A stretch of 6,575 nucleotides of DNA, from NCBI GenBank assembly GCA_007128865.1, contig SKWP01000128.1, positions 1 to 6,575 of the forward strand, written 5' to 3'. This stretch comes from Paracoccaceae bacterium (GTDB lineage: Bacteria > Pseudomonadota > Alphaproteobacteria > Rhodobacterales > Rhodobacteraceae). The position numbers were made by a program, and so were the translations under genes. Of this stretch, positions 5,414 through 6,575 are shown one piece after another. Under the pieces are notes generated by a model, which made no database searches, was not told where the DNA came from, and was given only the letters and a program-made list of their open reading frames with translations. Within the stretch, counting starts at the first letter, position 1; every line of letters begins with the position of its first letter.

Positions 5414-6270
5414 AGAGCCTCATAGGCGCTGGCGACCTTGCGGGTCAGGTCGCCGACCTGGAAATGGTATTCGCCGATCTGGCCGACAGGCGTGACCTCG
5501 GCCGCGGTGCCGGTCAGCCAGCATTGCTGGAAACCGGCCAGTTCCTCGGGGCCGATGTGCCGCTCGTGCACCGTCACGCCCATGTCGCGCAGCATGGCGA
5601 TCACGGTCTGGCGGGTGATGCCGTTCAGGATCGCATCGGCCAGTGGTGTGTGAACCTCACCGTCGCGGACAAAGAACACATTGGCGCCGGTCGCTTCGGC
5701 AACATAGCCGCGCCAGTCGTAGAACAGCGCATCCGAACAGCCCTTTTCCTCGGCGGCGTGCTTGGACATGGTGCAGATCATGTAAAGCCCCGCGGCCTTG
5801 GCCGCCGTGGGGATGGTTTCGGGCGATGGGCGTTTCCACCTGGCGATATCGAGCTTGGCGCCCTGCATCTTGGCATCGCCATAATAGGCACCCCATTCCC
5901 AGGCGGCTATGGCCACCCGGACCTGGTTGCGGCGCGCGGCAACGCCCATGTCCTCACCGGCACCGCGCCAGGCCACCGCGCGCACATAGGCATCGCGCAG
6001 GCCGTTGGCCTCCAGCACTTCGGCCTTTGCCGCTTCGAGCGCATCCACGCTTACCGGCACCGGCATGTCCAGCAATCGGCCGGATTCGATCAGCCGCGCC
6101 GAATGCTCCCGGCTCTTGAAGATGCGCCCGTCATAGCAGCGTTCGCCCTCGAAGACCGACGAGGCATAGTGCAGCGCATGGCTCAGTACATGCACCTTGG
6201 CATCGCGCCATGGCACCATGGCGCCGTCCATCCAGATGAACCCGTCGCGATCGTCATATGCCCCGGCCAT
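5401..6270 (-). CDS. ilvE: Branched-chain amino acid aminotransferase (class IV PLP enzyme)
   Basis: This enzyme interconverts leucine, isoleucine and valine with their 2-keto acids, using glutamate/2-oxoglutarate, in the cytoplasm. The 289-residue product has class IV aminotransferase landmarks in order: SSVFEGER (37-44), the PLP-binding Lys158 in AAKAAGLY (156-163), EATGANVFFV with Glu192 (192-201), the LNGITRQTV block (215-223) that binds PLP phosphate, and GTAAEVTPV (254-262). Length matches bacterial family members of about 290 residues. I chose the ATG at 6270 because the plus-strand sequence TCCCCCT (6276-6282) reads AGGGGGA on the coding strand, 5 nt upstream. The in-frame TTG at 6285 would bury that site in the coding region. 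A D-amino-acid or aminodeoxychorismate enzyme of the same fold is a less likely alternative. A PetP-like MarR regulator gene is divergent, 159 bp away, and the ABC exporter is convergent. Confidence 0.92.
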   Translation of the reverse strand: MAGAYDDRDGFIWMDGAMVPWRDAKVHVLSHALHYASSVFEGERCYDGRIFKSREHSARLIESGRLLDMPVPVSVDALEAAKAEVLEANGLRDAYVRAVAWRGAGEDMGVAARRNQVRVAIAAWEWGAYYGDAKMQGAKLDIARWKRPSPETIPTAAKAAGLYMICTMSKHAAEEKGCSDALFYDWRGYVAEATGANVFFVRDGEVHTPLADAILNGITRQTVIAMLRDMGVTVHERHIGPEELAGFQQCWLTGTAAEVTPVGQIGEYHFQVGDLTRKVASAYEALVRS

Positions 6271-6275
6271 GGCCG

Positions 6276-6282
6276 TCCCCCT
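6276..6282 (-). promoter_or_regulatory. Strong ribosome binding site that fixes the ilvE start
   Basis: The coding strand reads AGGGGGA, with 5 nt to the ATG at 6270. This strong match to the anti-Shine-Dalgarno makes the ATG the start instead of the TTG five codons upstream, whose first codons would themselves contain the site. Confidence 0.8.
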
Positions 6283-6289
6283 CAACTGC

Positions 6290-6341
6290 TTCGCGAATGT
6301 TGCGCATTTAGGGCCGAAGCGGACGTAAAGTTGCGCAATTT
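6290..6341. promoter_or_regulatory. Palindrome cluster and GTTGCGCA direct repeat, possible operator
   Basis: Between ilvE and its probable promoter lie the perfect palindromes TTCGCGAA (6290-6297) and TTGCGCAA (6331-6338), and TGCGCA (6301-6306). The octamer GTTGCGCA occurs at 6299-6306 and 6330-6337, starts 31 bp apart, about three helical turns, and each copy is followed by an AT-rich run. Such spacing would put two bound dimers on one face of the DNA. The regulator is unknown; the adjacent MarR-family protein is the obvious candidate. The sequence pattern is observed, the function is inferred. Confidence 0.35.
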
Positions 6342-6348
6342 CCCGGCA

Positions 6349-6377
6349 GCGCTAGCAATTGATTCTTGGAAAGTCAA
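6349..6377 (-). promoter_or_regulatory. Possible ilvE promoter
   Basis: On the minus strand TTGACT (6377-6372), five of six matches to the -35 consensus, is followed after 17 nt by TAGCGC (6354-6349), a poor -10. The leader would be about 70 nt and would contain the palindrome cluster. Its -35 abuts the -35 candidate of the divergent regulator promoter. Confidence 0.3.
6359..6377. promoter_or_regulatory. Imperfect 19-bp dyad between divergent promoters
   Basis: The segment begins TTGAtT and ends AgTCAA, with TTGA/TCAA outer arms and partial inner symmetry around a central G. It covers the -35 candidates of both divergent promoters. A dimeric winged-helix regulator of the MarR type commonly binds dyads of this size, so it is a candidate autoregulatory site. 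The symmetry is incomplete. Confidence 0.25.
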
Positions 6378-6394
6378 CAACACTGACATAAAAT
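6366..6394 (+). promoter_or_regulatory. Probable promoter of the MarR-family regulator
   Basis: TTGGAA (6366-6371; four of six -35 matches), an optimal 17-nt spacer and TAAAAT (6389-6394; five of six -10 matches) lie in the only AT-rich stretch of the window. Initiation would be expected near 6401, giving a leader of about 29 nt that contains GGAG at 6420-6423. Confidence 0.5.
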
Positions 6395-6429
6395 CCTTCC
6401 GGCAAGCGAAACTGGTACCGGAGCAACTC

Positions 6430-6575
6430 ATGGCCGAAGGCGGAGCCGGACCCGGCAGCGGCGAGAATCTGCTCTTTCTCACCGACGATCAGCTGCGCCG
6501 GGGGATCGAGGCGATGTTCTTCGCCTATCGGGGGTTCACCGCCGATCCGGATCGGATCCTGTCGGCAATGGATTA
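6430..6575 (+). CDS. MarR-family transcriptional regulator, PetP-like (5' end only)
   Basis: The first 48 codons are present and the rest is beyond the window. The N-terminus, with LLFLTDDQLRRGIEAMFFAY (14-33) followed by RGFTADPDRILSAMD, matches my recollection of the alphaproteobacterial MarR group that includes PetP of Rhodobacter capsulatus, a protein reported to be needed for photosynthetic and respiratory growth and encoded with the response regulator PetR. The visible part is the dimerisation helix region; the winged helix that binds DNA would follow. The ATG at 6430 has GGAG (6420-6423) 6 nt upstream and a good promoter candidate. The divergent position relative to ilvE suggests that the shared gap is controlled by this protein. 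If this is petP, a petR-like response regulator gene should follow; that cannot be seen here. Confidence 0.7.
   Translation, partial: MAEGGAGPGSGENLLFLTDDQLRRGIEAMFFAYRGFTADPDRILSAMD

Noticed and set aside
6271..6285. TTG at 6285 as the ilvE start
   Set aside because: It would include the AGGGGGA ribosome binding site in the coding region. The ATG at 6270 is correctly spaced and matches the usual N-terminus of the family.

Overview
The window looks like chromosomal DNA of a GC-rich alphaproteobacterium, most probably of the Rhodobacteraceae/Paracoccaceae type. The basis is strong G/C bias at third codon positions, gene products that read like those of that family, and the pairing of a branched-chain aminotransferase with a divergent PetP-like MarR regulator. 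This placement is inferred from remembered family sequences; no database search was run. No tRNA, rRNA, CRISPR array, transposase or phage gene is visible.

Layout. Positions 1-320 hold no gene I can defend: very GC-rich DNA with two short hairpins and a 10-bp inverted repeat. From 1791 down to 321 on the minus strand lie a CinA/MoaB-like molybdopterin-binding-domain protein (1791-1060) and a GNAT acetyltransferase (1049-321), probably one transcript. A 75-bp divergent gap separates them from a plus-strand run: sfsA (1867-2586), map (2609-3478) and a 605-residue ABC half-exporter resembling the PglK glycolipid flippase family (3495-5312). An 88-bp convergent gap with hairpins (5313-5400) follows, then ilvE on the minus strand (6270-5401). 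A 159-bp relatively AT-rich regulatory gap (6271-6429) contains divergent promoter candidates and several short palindromes. The 5' end of a MarR-family regulator (6430 onward) runs off the right edge.

How the genes relate. This is mostly a housekeeping block: N-terminal methionine removal (Map), nucleic-acid cleavage (SfsA), branched-chain amino acid transamination (IlvE), small-molecule acetylation (GNAT) and a CinA-type domain. The ABC exporter is the member that does not obviously belong. Its tight link to map suggests shared transcription rather than shared function.

I see no clearly novel multi-gene system. The most unusual structure is at two separate gene junctions (map to ABC exporter, and CinA-like to GNAT). 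In each, a 5-6 codon mini-ORF bridges the gap: its ATG overlaps the upstream stop and its stop overlaps the downstream start. Both downstream genes lack a clear Shine-Dalgarno sequence, so this may be a relay for translational coupling. The palindrome-rich ilvE/MarR intergenic region is the second point worth checking.
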